Assembly: GCA_037974965.1 (NCBI GenBank) | Contig: JBBPFI010000002.1 | Location: 496,001-560,000 of the forward strand | Direction of reading: 5' to 3' | DNA length: 64,000 nt | Origin: Dacryopinax spathularia | Lineage: Eukaryota > Basidiomycota > Dacrymycetes > Dacrymycetales > Dacrymycetaceae | Part shown: positions 43,741-54,072 of the stretch, piece by piece | How positions within the stretch are numbered: the stretch's first letter is position 1 | Layout of the letters: the number at the start of each line of letters is the position of its first letter | Notes under the pieces: model-generated | The model's input: the letters and a program-made list of their open reading frames with translations, nothing else | Told to the model about the DNA's origin: nothing | The model's database searches: none | Made by a program: the position numbers and the translations under genes

Positions 43741-44299
43741 ATGAACGGAAGAGCGGATTCGGGGCAAGGTGAAGAACGACTGAAGGGCGATCATGTCTCG
43801 GAGGTGTACAGCACGTAGAATAGGAACAACAATGAAATGCGAATGTATCATTGTGTTTGGAAACCTCTTTGTCCTAGGTTTAGCCAGCGCCTCACATCGC
43901 CTCGCTCCTTCACTTTGCCGGCTCCAAAATCCCCGTCCGCTCTCTATTAGCCTATGGTAAGCAAGTCAAACATGTTCGTGTCTCCCAATCATAGTTCCTG
44001 CCGCTCTCGCGAAGCCCTCGTCTCCTGTGCTCAAGGGCGCGCGCTTTACCGTTCATCACCTAACGGCCGGTACCCCGGCCGATACGAGATGCCTTTCTCC
44101 TTTTGGTTCCTCATGCCTCGAGGGCAGAAAAGTGCGGAGCGCGATGTCCCCGACGTTGACCCAGCCCCGCTTGAGGCAGCGCCTGAGGTGAGGCCGATTA
44201 GCTTGTCGCAGAAAACAAGAGTGATAAAGGAGGGAAATGAAGGTGTTTAGCGCGGCTGTAAGGATCTGTACTACAGCGTCAGCTATAGCATCCAGACTT
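43741..44299. other. Intergenic region downstream of epimerase copy 2
   Basis: 3' flank of the intact epimerase. No gene is supported. The decayed inverted copy starts to be recognisable at its right-hand side. Confidence 0.45.
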
Positions 44300-45212
44300 A
44301 AGAGCGGAGGATGAAGAGTCGACGTACCCGGGTCAGCGGACGGTAATCGTCACCAAGCCCCAGTCGAGCATCTCTTCCACGAGGCGTTCTCGGCAGGCCC
44401 ATGCAGCTGCCCAGTGGATCTACTCGCTTCATCTTTTCACATAGGGCGCATTCTCGATCTCCTCGTTGGTAAGAGGAGGAAGTAATGAAGGGGTGTTCCG
44501 GCCTTCTTGCTGGAAGCTGTGCTCGGCTTGTAGTAGGTTGGATGGCGAGGATAGACGATGGCATACTGGGGTGCTTGGGCAACTTCAAGTTCTCTGAGCA
44601 AAACGGATACATCCATGCGCATATATGTAGCTTTTTGCTTGGGAAAGAACGGCGTACCGGTACCTTGTTACTCTCTGCAAGAACACCGTTGTCCCCCTCA
44701 CAACAGGCCGCATCAATTCCTACGATCATGCGCGCTCGATGGTGGGTTGGACGGCGAAGATAGACAACCTCATACCGAAGTAGCTGGGCAGCTTGCCTGC
44801 GCGAAACCAGTAAATATATGCGCATATGTATATGCAGCTTCCTGCTTGGATTTGGAAAACAACGACCCCCCAGTGCGGCGAGATGCTCCCCAACGACAGC
44901 CTCGTCTCTGTCCCACAGGCGCAATATGATCCACCAGGCGCATCTCTCGAGGAAGGCAAAGGGGTATGTACGGAGCCCTTCCGAGTCATCCCGTGACAGC
45001 TGGGTCGACACACACAGCTCCCAGATCTTAGTACGGTCCCAGAACAAAGGAGAGATTGGATGAATCTGCGGCTGGAAAAGGTTGACCAGGTAGTCGTCCG
45101 GCTCCTTGCTACGCACACCGCTGCCTGACCGTACACCCGTGCAAGAGGCGGGAGGTCACAGATGTGAACGGCGATGCAATCGCTCGCGCCAGCGACGCCG
45201 ACCGCCTTTTCA
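44300..45212 (-). pseudogene. NAD(P)-dependent epimerase/reductase copy 3, inverted and heavily decayed
   Basis: Minus-strand pieces match the epimerases in order. 'VGVAGASDCIAVHICD' (about 45200) equals VTGASGFIASHLCQ, and 'DDYLVNLFQ' (about 45090) equals GDYLVNLFR. An intron-2 relic with the palindrome follows (44815-44828), then 'LSIFAVQPTIE' (about 44750), which equals SSIFAIQTPCE. Near the end a DNA match to the catalytic-tyrosine and 'WDLVTICPP' region of copy 1 (CTTGGTGACGATT at about 44340) runs to the intron-3 donor. The block intron-2 relic plus exon-3 start occurs twice (near 44760-44850 and 44520-44660), so part was duplicated after or during decay. No continuous frame remains. 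Intron 1 is absent, as in copy 1. Confidence 0.7.
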
Positions 45213-47735
45213 TGGTGCATCCTTTCACGTTGTGCAGTCCAACCATGCCGTCCAGAGCAGCCAGACATACATACACATGTAAGGGCCATCAACTGCCAAC
45301 AGGGAGAGGCGCAAACATCGTCCATGCTTCTTCGACCAGTCCGGGACAAGTGTCCAGAGCGGCAGTCGATGTGGTCGTGAGGGATAGAGGACGCCCAGAT
45401 ACAAGGTCAGGTCTCATGAACTGGCGGGGGATGTTCTTCGAATGACTGAGTCAGGATAGAGACCAAACAGCATCTGCCACGCTCGATCGGCGATCGGTCA
45501 TTCCTGCGGGAGAGGTTTGACTCGAGAGAAATACAGCACTACTGTCTGAGACCGAGTTGGAGAGAGACTTGGGGTTGTCGTCTACCGGGCGGCCGCGTTG
45601 TTCGTTGCGCCTAGCAAGTGTGAACATCCCGCAAGCCCATACCACCGCGAGCCGTTGGCACAATTGGCCATCGACGACAATACCGTCTAGGACTGGAGGC
45701 AACGCTAGAACCAAGCTTAGGTTACACATAGGAGTAACCGCTTCTCCAAAGGGATCTGTCGAACTCCCACCAAAGTCAGTCGCCAAACGACCATGATCGT
45801 TCAGAAGAAATGATCGCCCCCAGCCGATCACCCAATCCGATCATTCGATCAATTGATCACTTCTCTCTCCTCTATCTGCTCGATCGTCTTGACCCAACAA
45901 AAACTGTGGGCGATCAACGTTTGTGTCGATCACCAAGCAGCGCAACAAGACAACACAAACCGCAAAGGCAAGACAAACCCACGCCTCGATATAATAACCA
46001 ATAAACTCTATTCACGAACCTGGCGCTTCGCGTAACCTTATCCCGCTCTGACAGACCCGCGGAGGAAGCCGAAGCCGAAAGCCGGCGGCTCGCTTAGGGT
46101 TCACTGGGTTCGGCATGCTTCTGATACGCGCGCGCGGTTTGCTGGGAGGTTGCTCCACTTGCATCACACCCCCTCGGCTCTTGCATCATCGTTTAGAGAG
46201 CTGCAGTGTTGTTGGTGCATATTGTGGTGGGTGTGATATCACCTATGGGAAAGGTGGGATGGGACGCAGAAGGGGTAGGGGACAGAGTGAAGGCCGGCTT
46301 CTTTGAGAACCCAACCTCTCACGCGGGGAGGATTAGGAAACGAACCAAACCCCCTTCTTCCTCCCCTGCATACCGCAAGCCGGACCGACGAACGTTCCTC
46401 CCCACATATCCAGAAGCAACGCCCCGAGAAAGCCTAACCAGTGGAGGCCCTCCCATACCAATCCCAGCCCAAACAGCGTAAACCCGGCCCAAGAACTCGG
46501 GACGTCGTCCTGCCGACCACCATCAGACCCCTTCCCCTTCCCGGGCGGGTTGGGTTGACAGCTTCCCCATGGAGTTCAGTCGCTGCCAAGCCGGGATGCC
46601 GGGCTTCGGGGATTGGAGAAAGATGGAAGATGGATGATGGAAGTAAAAGACGGGATCAACCTTCTTCTTCTTCCGTCTTCCTCCAGCTCAGGCACACGGG
46701 TGGCTGTGTTTTGGGTGGATGATATGTGGGCCTATCAGGGAGCGTTCCTGGGTTCCCGGTCAGGGCTCGGGATAATCAATACATGATCGTACAATACAAT
46801 CATCGGAGCACTCAGTGGTGGAGGAGCAGGGGCCCGCCCGGGCCAGCAATAATATCTCGTTATCCATACATATATTATTGCTTATTCAATTGTTAATGGT
46901 CAAACGGCAAGAGCGGCAAGACCCTGACCCGTCTCATACCCCAAACCCGGTGTTTCAAAATACGCCCACCGCACCAGCCAATCAGGAGAGGAAGAGGCGT
47001 TGGAGCCGCTCGTCTGGGTGTGCCATGCGGCCCGGCTTTGCAGTGAGAGCCAGGGTCTGGGGTCTGGGGGTCTTGGGGGAAGCCGGGCGTGCCGGACCCT
47101 GGGGTCGCGCAGCAGATTGCAGATTGTGTGGGTGTGCGGGTGGTGCTGGCGTTGCGATGGCGCCCTGTGCGTGTGCGTGAACTTCGGGAGTCGGTGTATG
47201 CACGGTAGCTATCATCGAGTTCGGCCGGTGTGTGTGGGGTGGGGGTAGCTGTGCTATCATCCATACACACACCACACCATACGGTGCGATCCCCAAGCGG
47301 GGCCTATCCGTTCAATTATCGGGTTTGGCGGCTTCCTATCTCACTCGTCCCTTTCCCCCCATCCTTCTTCACCTCCATCTCCTGAATATCTATCTCCCCC
47401 TCTTCGCCCCCTTCGCTCCCTCTGTCGGTGTTGACTCCTGAGCCTTGGCAACTCACCCTCTCTTTCCCCCTTTGCCCCAACCATCAACTAAGGGCCACAG
47501 CCAAGGGGACGTTGACATCCCTCTTATTACACAAACTCTCGCCCAGCCCCGGCCGTCAACCCCTTCAACCTTTGGACCTCCGTCTGTGCCGTGTCCGTGC
47601 CGTGACATCTCCGGCCCAGTCCCGGCCCTCGATCCTCCGCAGCCAAACCTCCATCTCTCTCTCCGTCTCCCACCCCATCCTCCATCCTCCATCTCCCCAT
47701 CCTCGTCCCTCCCCTCAAGTATCTAAGAGGCCAGG
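45213..47735. other. Gene-poor 2.5-kb stretch with GATC cluster, G-rich tract and pyrimidine-rich leader
   Basis: No gene is supported. Visible structure: nine GATC sites within about 140 bp (45793-45930), a G-quadruplex-type tract at 47053-47079, CA-rich DNA near 47230-47280, and a strongly C/T-rich plus-strand region (about 47330-47720). The last leads into the gene at 47736 and is typical of fungal promoters and 5' leaders. Confidence 0.5.
47053..47079 (+). repeat. G-quadruplex-type tract
   Basis: Four G runs of 3, 4, 5 and 5 separated by TCT, TCT and TCTT, which fits the intramolecular quadruplex pattern. Confidence 0.75.
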
Positions 47736-48533
47736 ATGCAGCGCGCCGGCCCGTCCTCGTCCTCCTCATCCCTCGCCACACCCTCAACATCCCCCTCCTC
47801 CTCCTCTCCATCCTACCCTCTTTCCTCCTCCTTCGCCTCCTCCTTCGCCTCCTCCTCTGCATCCTCCTCCTACGCCCCGCAAACCCCCTACTCCGCTATC
47901 CCGGCACATAACCCCAACCCCCGCCCCTCATTCTTCTCCCCAATCATCATAGTCCCCATGTGCATCACGCCCACAGTAACAGCCGACCAAGCAGCAGCCT
48001 TCAACGAGTTCGTGCCCGTTACGGCCCCGCCGCCGAAATACAACGACCGGTTCCGCAGGCCATCAAAGCGGAACCTGAGGCAGGCGCTAGAGCGGCTCGA
48101 GACGACTTACGGGCCCTGGCATTCTCATTTGCCCACACCAAGGCCTTCCTCTCCGGAGGACACGCTCTCCCCCGCGTCGGCAGCGTCTGGCCCATCCTCG
48201 TCCAGCGCACCTCCCTTCCCTCCGCTCCAGAGGTCCCCGCCGTCATACGAGATCGCCTCCCGTCTCCCGCCTTCCTACCCGTCGCACGCCTCCGCCCACC
48301 CGTCCAGCGCAAGCCTCTCCCAAGCACCAGAAGCGAGCACGTCCTCCCTTATCCCAGGGTGGGACAAGCACCCCGTCCGGCCTACGGAAGACGAGCCCGT
48401 GGTCGCTAAACGACCGAGACGAAGCCTGCTGGACATCCTGATGCCGGGGCTGAACAGGGGGAGCGGGAGCGGGAGCGTGAGCCGGATCTTCGGGAGGAGG
48501 AGGAACGGGCCGCCGGAACAGAGGGCGTCGTAA
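47736..48533 (+). CDS. Hypothetical Ser/Pro-rich protein with three PPxY motifs
   Basis: A single-exon frame of 265 residues. I do not recognise the family. Residues 1-70 are almost entirely Ser, Pro, Ala and Thr. A hydrophobic patch ('IIIVPMCITPTV', about 70-80) is followed by a charged, probably helical segment ('RPSKRNLRQALERLETTYGP', about 108-127). PPxY motifs occur at about 99 (PPKY), 168 (PPSY) and 178 (PPSY). The C-terminus is basic ('KRPRRSLLDILMPGL', then 'RIFGRRRNG'). PPxY is the ligand of WW domains, as in Rsp5/NEDD4-type ubiquitin ligases, so an adaptor role is possible but only inferred. A long pyrimidine-rich leader precedes the ATG. Frame continuity in low-complexity DNA leaves some doubt that it is a gene. 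Confidence 0.55.
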   Translation: MQRAGPSSSSSSLATPSTSPSSSSPSYPLSSSFASSFASSSASSSYAPQTPYSAIPAHNPNPRPSFFSPIIIVPMCITPTVTADQAAAFNEFVPVTAPPPKYNDRFRRPSKRNLRQALERLETTYGPWHSHLPTPRPSSPEDTLSPASAASGPSSSSAPPFPPLQRSPPSYEIASRLPPSYPSHASAHPSSASLSQAPEASTSSLIPGWDKHPVRPTEDEPVVAKRPRRSLLDILMPGLNRGSGSGSVSRIFGRRRNGPPEQRAS

Positions 48534-50074
48534 ACATAGACGCGTCTGTCTCCCTGTCTTGGGAGCAGAAGGCTAGTGAGTGCGTGGGGAATTTGGTAAA
48601 ATGCCTGAATTGGCGAGGGAGGAGGGCGATAGATGGTGAGCCTTCCCTGCTTCCTTCTTTCCCCTATGCAGCTGGTACTGATCCCGCCGCCCAGCTCTTC
48701 TCCTATCTTTCGGATCTCCTGTTCTTATCTCTCAAACGTTTGGAGCATACAAGCCCGCCGCGCACGCAAAAGCGGGCAGGACAAGCCGTCGTATATGCGC
48801 CTGAAAAAGGCGCATATATGCACCCCTTTCTTTCCTGTCGTCGAGTTAGGACGGCCTCCTCGCTCGCTCGGGCGGCTCGGGTTGGAGGCTTGACACTTTG
48901 CCTTGATTTTCTTTCATTTTGGGGACACTTGCGCCAGTTTTTCTTTGGGCGGATCATGTTGTATCTTTTTCTCTTCTCTCCTTTTCGTTCCTTTCCTTTC
49001 CTTCCCTTGGATGTTTTCGCTCTACATCGCAGTTCGTTGAAACGCTGTCATTACAGCCCCCCCAACACCCTCCAATCCCACCCACTTCCCTCCTTCTTCC
49101 CTGCCCTCCTGCCACTTCTTCCAGTTCTTCCACTTCTTCCAGCTGGGTCGCGGCTAGTTCCGTGCCCATCTTCACTGAAGACGCTTCACTGAAGGCGTTT
49201 CACTACATCCACCACATCCTACTCCGCCGCTTTCACTTCCCACATTCACATCCTATCGTTCATCTTTCTGTCCTTTCTCTTTCTGTCTGTCTGCTATCAA
49301 CAAATCTGTATATATACAACCACACCGTCTGGGACGGTGTGAATCCATTGTGTTTATCTGTATCTCCTGGCCTGCACTCTTACACTCGCGCGCCCGGTCG
49401 CACTCTTACTGCTAGTGCGACACCTTGGAAAGCGCCCAGACTGCACGCATGTACCAAGCAACCGTACGAAACTGCGCGTAACTAGCACTTGGCTCTTAGA
49501 CCCGGTGTGCGATGGGGAGGAGGAGGTTCAGGGTCGACGCTTGGCAAGAGTATGTACGACCAAAGGCGACCAAGGGCGACCGGTTCATCGTTCATGCGCT
49601 GTCATTGCTCGGCATTGTGTTGCAGAGTTTGGCTTTAGGGAGGGGAAGGGGGTGGAGAAATAGGCTTTCGGCCTATGTCGACACGTTACGGAAGTGTGTG
49701 GGGATGAATGTGGAGGCAACAGCCTACAGCCTCAAGACGGAGGAACAGATCTGCCGATCTAGCTGGGCTTTGGGCTGAGTCCGTGCCCAGATATTATTGA
49801 CACAACTGATGCAAAGGCGTTGAGATTGTACCGATAGGTAGAGGTATTGGAAGGAACCACTGAAAGTGATGAGATCAAAGACTCGGATTGATGTTCTTAC
49901 GTTCTATAGGCTACATACAAGCACCGACACCCACCACTCTCAAGCCCAACCCAGGCCCACGGTCTAGCATCGTCAGTCCCCGTGACTCAGCGAATCCTCA
50001 AAGATGCCACCACCACCGCATCCCCGTGCCCCAATCGATCACCAAGGGCAGCAGAGGCAGTAAAGGGAGCGCAG
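48534..50074. other. Intergenic region with hairpin and C/T-rich tracts
   Basis: About 1.5 kb holding the 3' side of the Ser/Pro-rich gene and the 3' flank of ULA1. It includes a perfect 11-bp hairpin (48792-48818) and pyrimidine-rich plus-strand DNA (48930-49310). Long open frames here are a by-product of base composition. Confidence 0.45.
48792..48818. repeat. Perfect hairpin, 11-bp stem with 5-nt loop
   Basis: Arms TATATGCGCCT (48792-48802) and AGGCGCATATA (48808-48818) around GAAAA. Each arm contains one half of the TATATGCGCATATA palindrome seen in several introns. It lies about 260 bp past the stop of the Ser/Pro-rich gene and could be a 3'-end element. Confidence 0.8.
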
Positions 50075-52154
50075 CTAGAAAGGCAACGTCCCTGTCGTAC
50101 TCTTGATCAAGTCCACCACGCACGTGCCCGAGATAGGCACGTATTGCCGAGTGATGAACTTGATCGCTTCCTGCGCTACCAGGCCGCCCACGAGCGCGGC
50201 GGTAGTAGGGATGTCTGATCCTTGTGCGCGGGCTCTGTGCGTTCGTTAGCTCTTCGAAAAGAGCGGACGGAGAGGGAGGAGGCAAGGAAGGACGTACATC
50301 TCCCCTAAAGCAGTGGTCACAGTTTCGGGTAGATCACCTTCCAGACCGCCGGCTTTAAGGTAGGCAGTGGCGATCTCGAGTAGCTCGGCGTTGTCCGCTT
50401 CTGTAGGACGGGGATGGCGCGTGTGCCGGGTATAGAACTCGGCCGAGGCAAGGAAGGCGGTGTATACTGCTGCAGGGGCGGGGAGCATGCCTGATTCTAG
50501 CTCCATTTGCAGTGCCGACACTGAACTGCATGTCAAGATGGTGGTGGACCTCGGCAGGAGTCTGTCGTACCTAGTTCCTGTGGTTGGACGGAGCCCCATG
50601 GTTTGCCCTTGAACACCCTCACACCAGCCGCATTCCGGATAAACTCCTTCACTTCTGCTCTGCCTAACCCTAGCTGCTCGCGTTCGTCCCAGTTCACACC
50701 TACTTCTTGCAATGTCGCCTTCAGGCAGTCCTCAAAGAGGAGCATTTCCCGCTCTGCTTGAGCGCGGAAGAGGTTCTGCAGCTCGACGTAGGTTGAAGTG
50801 GTGGTGTGCATGTCTGGCAGAGTGGGTACAAGGGGGAGGAACTTGTACTGGTCGACGAAATGCCGTAGAGCGCGGAGGAAGAAGAAGATCGACGGTGACT
50901 GGAGTCTTGTCAGTCTAGAATTTGCTCAAGGTACTATGCTCATGCTTACGGATGGAGTGAGGCTGGTGACCGATTCGTCCGTCAGGAGATCGCGAGTCTC
51001 GCTCGGGACAGTAGTCGGCGTCCACATCCTGTATGCCTGCGCGACGGCCTCGTCAAAGTTCTCTTCATCGCCCCGCCTTCGCATCTTCTCCAAGTTCTTC
51101 TTCAGCTCTTGCTTCTCTGCGTAGGTCTTCGGTAATTGCCCATCATGCTGCGAGAACTGTTAGAAGCTGGCCAGATATGAGCGAGGAGAGCGTACTGTCT
51201 GTTTCCAGTTGTCCAGCGCCTTTACCAGCAAGACAACCCATGGAACGTGGCCGAAGTCTGTGCTGTCCAACGACTCTAGGTTGACTGCCCGAGCGTATTC
51301 GAGTAATGCAGGGAACGGTGAATCTAATCGTAGAGAAGGGGGCGTCTCGGAGTGTGCATCGACCACTATAATGCGCGTCAGCAACGCATACAGAATAAGA
51401 ATAGGGTCACCAACCTGTATGCTCCCCGATCTGTATGCCGATCATAGCGTAGAACCCAGCTGTTCGGACGATCATGAGCGGCACCATCTCTCGCCGTGAT
51501 GGCGCTCTACTCTCTAGGACCTGAGCAAGACGAGATTCTATTTGTGGCGAGAGGTTGACGGCGATGACGAGGCTGAAGGAGGTGAAGAAGTCTGGCTGCG
51601 TTTCTAGTAGTGAGTAGATGTCCTGATCGGCGATGAGCTAGGTGTATGCTGCATGTACGACGATGGCGACGCACCCGGGTATCCGCCGTCCCCTTAACGC
51701 TATCGTTCAGCTCCGCCAGGTGCTTGACAGCCTCCTCAGCTCTGTTCTTCCCGACACCATTGACGTGCAAGAAGAAGTTGTTGCCCGCATCAGCATATGT
51801 CACCGGTAGGTGGTCGAGGATGGTGAACGCGCCAACACCCGGCAGGACCAGGTTCTTGAGACTCGAGGTTGATGTCGCCCCTCCAGACACGACCAAGACA
51901 CGCGCTGACTCTAGTGCCGACTGGCCTGAGGAGGCCCATAACCTTGATCGATGGTGAGCATGATGTCTTGCCCGTGGACCTGGATGACACACACCTCAGT
52001 TGTCGATCATACCGTCGCGTCTTCTCGTCTGGCCGCTCAACACTGTACCTTGCCTTTCAGATAATTACGCAGTACTTCGGCAGATGTGTACGTACGCGGG
52101 TGCGACTGTCACTGTCGCTTCTTCTATAGTTTGTGCTTCAGCCGTTTGTGACAT
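50075..52154 (-). CDS. ULA1: NEDD8-activating enzyme E1 regulatory subunit (APP-BP1/ULA1), about 9 exons
   Basis: After a short first exon (MSQTAEAQTIEEATVTVAP) the second exon gives 'RPDEKTRRYDRQLR', spliced to 'LWASSGQSALESARVLV'. Then come 'LKNLVLPGVGAFTILD' and 'DAGNNFFLHVNGVGKNRAE'. These match APP-BP1 (human YDRQLRLWGDHGQEALESA, LKNLVLPGIG, DAGNNFFL, GKNRAE) almost position for position. Later exons include 'IVRTAGFYAMIGIQIGEHT', 'YAEKQELKKNLEKMRRR' and 'SDIPTTAALVGGLVAQEAIK', ending 'KSTTGTLPF'. The protein pairs with UBA3 to adenylate and transfer NEDD8 for cullin modification. It is the non-catalytic half, so lack of the active Cys is expected. Introns are short with normal signals, and no break is seen. 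Confidence 0.92.
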
Positions 52155-52620
52155 TGTGGACGGGGCTGACAGCGAGGACTGGTGTTGCTACCCTGACTGA
52201 CGACGAGCTGGACACTTTCGGCCGTCACACGTAACCAAACGGAGGAATGTTGCAAGCAAGAGTCACCGTCCTCGATCGGCGTTCAGTCACCTTGGTACTA
52301 CTTCACTTTCTCAGTGATTGTTATCAACACCATCTACACTGATGGCCTTCACCTTACACCCAGCTATTCTTTATCATGAAGCAACTGCCTCCAAGGATGC
52401 GCACGCCGATACGCTGAAGGGTCTTCTGACCTTCTGGAAACGGGCAGCTTGAACGTGCCTTCTAATTGCGCGCGCATCGGCCAAACACTCGGCAGGTCCA
52501 TCTGATGTCCTCTGGAAAAGAACGCATAGAGAATACCATGGAGTTCTCCAATCGGGTTCATGGTAATTGTGAAGTCCTGTCTTCCCCACCGGTTCAGTCT
52601 GTGCTCTCGCTCTTACTGCG
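52155..52620. promoter_or_regulatory. Divergent promoter region between ULA1 (-) and hydrolase 1 (+)
   Basis: A 466-bp head-to-head interval that must hold both promoters. No strong TATA box is visible; open frames are short. Confidence 0.45.
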
Positions 52621-53580
52621 ATGTCTCAGCCCACAGCGCCTAGTCTATGGCAGCGTACTATCGTCTACATCCAAGTCCAGCTCTTTCGCTTGCTCGGACG
52701 GCTTGCAACGCTTGGTACTCGTCTTCCGAAGATCTTTCCGCCATCACGCGAACTGTACATCCCATCCGCGGACGGCAAACGACAAATCAAGGTGCTCATC
52801 TTCGATCCACCGAATGCACCTCCCGGCCCGAAGCCCGTCTACATCAACTTTCACGGTTCTGGCTTCATCATCGAAGGGCTCGGGATTGACGGTCGTCTCT
52901 TGACGTACCTCGCACGGGAAGTCGGCTGTATCGTTGTTGACGGCGATTATCGCAAGGCGCCTGAATATCCCTTTCCCGCTGGGTACGACGACGCGCGCAG
53001 TGTGGTATCCTGGGTACTGGAGAACAAGAATGGCGAGTTTGACGTGGACCGCGTGGCTGTCGGTGGTATGTCAGCTGGAGGGAAGTTCGCTCTCAGCTTG
53101 GTCGTCACCATGCCACCAAACACGTTCAAAGCCGTCACCGTCATCGTGCCGCCTACCGACTTTGCGATGAAGTATTGCGAACGTAAACCGCCGCCCGCAA
53201 TACGTGAGGAGCATAAGAAGGAATCTGATCGTGGAGGGCCTATTCCGCCTAAGGTGGGGGAGATGATGCGCTCCGCGTACTTGGGCTCGTTCACGAACAC
53301 GAAGGATCCCCGACTCAGTCCAGCTTACGGAGACGTCACGCGCTTCCCGGGTCCGCAAAGGGTATTCATCGCTTGGGCGGAATACGACTACGTGGGCGAG
53401 GAAGCGAGAGTGTTTAAGGATCGACTCGTCGAGGCGGGGAAGGATCCGGTGTTCTTGTACGCCGAGGGGATGGGACATGGGTATATCATGTCGAACGAGA
53501 CGGACACTGCGGCCGCGAAAATGAGGGATGAGACGTTTGCGAAGATCGCGGAGACGCTGAAGCGGGGGTTTGCTTCCTGA
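52621..53580 (+). CDS. Alpha/beta hydrolase, HSL/arylacetamide deacetylase-type, copy 1
   Basis: Intronless, 319 residues. The oxyanion-hole motif is 'YINFHGSGFI', a HGSG variant of the usual HGGG. The nucleophile elbow is 'VGGMSAGGKFA' (GxSxG with Ser). The acid is Asp in 'AWAEYDYVGEEA', and the catalytic His lies in 'AEGMGHGYIM'. Spacing fits the alpha/beta-hydrolase-3 (hormone-sensitive-lipase-like) family, which cleaves short-chain esters or related bonds. An N-terminal amphipathic stretch ('TIVYIQVQLFRLLGRLATL') may contact membranes, but there is no clear signal peptide. The substrate is unknown. It is followed head-to-tail by a paralogue of nearly equal length. All catalytic residues are present. 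Confidence 0.9.
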   Translation: MSQPTAPSLWQRTIVYIQVQLFRLLGRLATLGTRLPKIFPPSRELYIPSADGKRQIKVLIFDPPNAPPGPKPVYINFHGSGFIIEGLGIDGRLLTYLAREVGCIVVDGDYRKAPEYPFPAGYDDARSVVSWVLENKNGEFDVDRVAVGGMSAGGKFALSLVVTMPPNTFKAVTVIVPPTDFAMKYCERKPPPAIREEHKKESDRGGPIPPKVGEMMRSAYLGSFTNTKDPRLSPAYGDVTRFPGPQRVFIAWAEYDYVGEEARVFKDRLVEAGKDPVFLYAEGMGHGYIMSNETDTAAAKMRDETFAKIAETLKRGFAS

Positions 53581-54072
53581 GAGGACTGTCAGTGGAATCG
53601 TCATATACCTCCTTGTCAGATCGCACGGCCAACGAAATCATTTCATTCTGGTTCAGTACGAGTCATCAGGTGGACTGTGCTGATGGAGTTTGCGCATGTT
53701 CTGCGAGGTAGCCCTTGCAACGCGTCAAGAAGACGGACGTGGAGACTGATACCTCAATAGACCGCAGCACGCTGACGCGTCGACTGACTGCCACCTCTCT
53801 TCTCCACCTTCACCTTGCTCGACCGCAGCAGCACAGCGCCACGTCTGCACATAGCCAACCTCGTTTGCCGGCAGACGATGATTTGTTTGGTGAACTTGGC
53901 ATGGCAGGGATCTTTGGTCCCCAATGCTGGCTGGTGCCGAGACACCTCGTCACTGCCGGCAGTTCCCTTATAATGATGTCTATTTAACCTCTTGGCGTTC
54001 CCTCCAAACAATGGACCCAATAATACTGCTTGACTTCTCTGAGATCTTGACCCCGCTTTTCAATCTTATCCA
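53581..54072. promoter_or_regulatory. Intergenic region between the two hydrolases
   Basis: 490 bp separating the tandem hydrolases. A TATTTAAC box near 53982 lies about 90 bp before the second ATG. Confidence 0.45.

Noticed and set aside
45451-45831. 126-codon minus-strand frame
   Set aside because: Slightly protein-like but without homology to any copy in the window and overlapping the GATC cluster.
47428-47952. Pro/Ser-rich plus-strand frame overlapping the PPxY gene
   Set aside because: Composition is purely C/T-driven and it overlaps the leader and start of the better-supported frame at 47736.
48584-49192. 202-codon plus-strand frame
   Set aside because: Runs through hairpin and pyrimidine-rich untranslated-type DNA; no domain.
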